Positions 17,229-17,430 of a stretch of DNA of 17,430 nt are shown here, piece after piece (within the stretch, counting starts at the first letter, position 1; each line of letters opens with the position of its first letter). The notes beneath the pieces were generated by a model that was not told where the DNA came from, ran no database searches, and was given only the letters and a program-made list of their open reading frames with translations. Source of the DNA: Terana coerulea (lineage: Eukaryota > Basidiomycota > Agaricomycetes > Polyporales > Phanerochaetaceae); contig JAKOGH010000917.1 of assembly GCA_024811115.1 (NCBI GenBank), positions 1-17,430 of the forward strand, read 5' to 3'. Made by a program: the position numbers and the translations under genes.

Positions 17229-17430
17229 TTGTCCTGGGGCTCGTTGTCGTCGGCACTGCCGTCCCTGGTCCTTTGACTCGTAGAATTAACCACCGCGTTT
17301 TACCTCGGTCGTGTCGGCGGCGTCCACGTCGGCACTGGACAGGTCGTCCTGGTGTACCGATCTTCGTCAGTCTTTGCCTAACGGGGATGAGCTCACCAAT
17401 GCTGAGTCCTGATCTAGAAGCGCTTGGCCC

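Overview
The window looks like nuclear DNA of a mushroom-forming fungus (Agaricomycetes, Basidiomycota). Genes are split by introns of about 50-64 bases with GT...AG borders and short internal exons. A multi-pass membrane protein of a type I associate with agaricomycetes is present, and there is a fungal LINE (non-LTR retrotransposon) with reverse transcriptase and RNase H. No rRNA, tRNA, CRISPR or bacterial operon structure was seen. All confidently recognised genes lie on the minus strand.

Layout. (1) 1-1043 is a decayed, window-truncated copy of an FAD-dependent monooxygenase gene (salicylate-hydroxylase type); its duplicated 5' region runs to about 2030. (2) 2031-2806 is host DNA with no certain gene. 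(3) 2820-6702 is a 5'-truncated LINE on the minus strand with a 15-base poly(A) tail (T run on the plus strand), a 1094-residue RT/RNase H ORF and a second ORF joined by an ATGA stop/start overlap. (4) 6711-8855 is a 2.1-kb DNA element with two 387-base inverted arms that are identical by eye, an interior without a recognisable transposase, and a 7-8 base target duplication. The LINE landed exactly on the left border of this element, so the insertion order can be read: DNA element first, LINE second. (5) 9400-11556 is a multi-pass membrane protein gene with three small frameshifting indels. (6) 11640-13865 is mostly uninformative. (7) 13866-15642 is the better preserved FAD monooxygenase, with nearly all introns assignable and one frameshift. 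(8) 15643-16327 is its upstream region, matching 1044-2030. (9) 16328-17430 holds several short minus-strand open frames of unknown nature.

The main theme is duplication and decay. The FAD monooxygenase and about 0.7-1 kb upstream are present twice in direct orientation, about 14.6 kb apart, with the nested transposons and the membrane gene in between. Comparing the two copies identifies exons and shows which lesions are new in each copy. The most distinctive structures are the composite-looking inverted-arm DNA element, the nested insertion, and the ATGA-coupled 3' ORF of the LINE.
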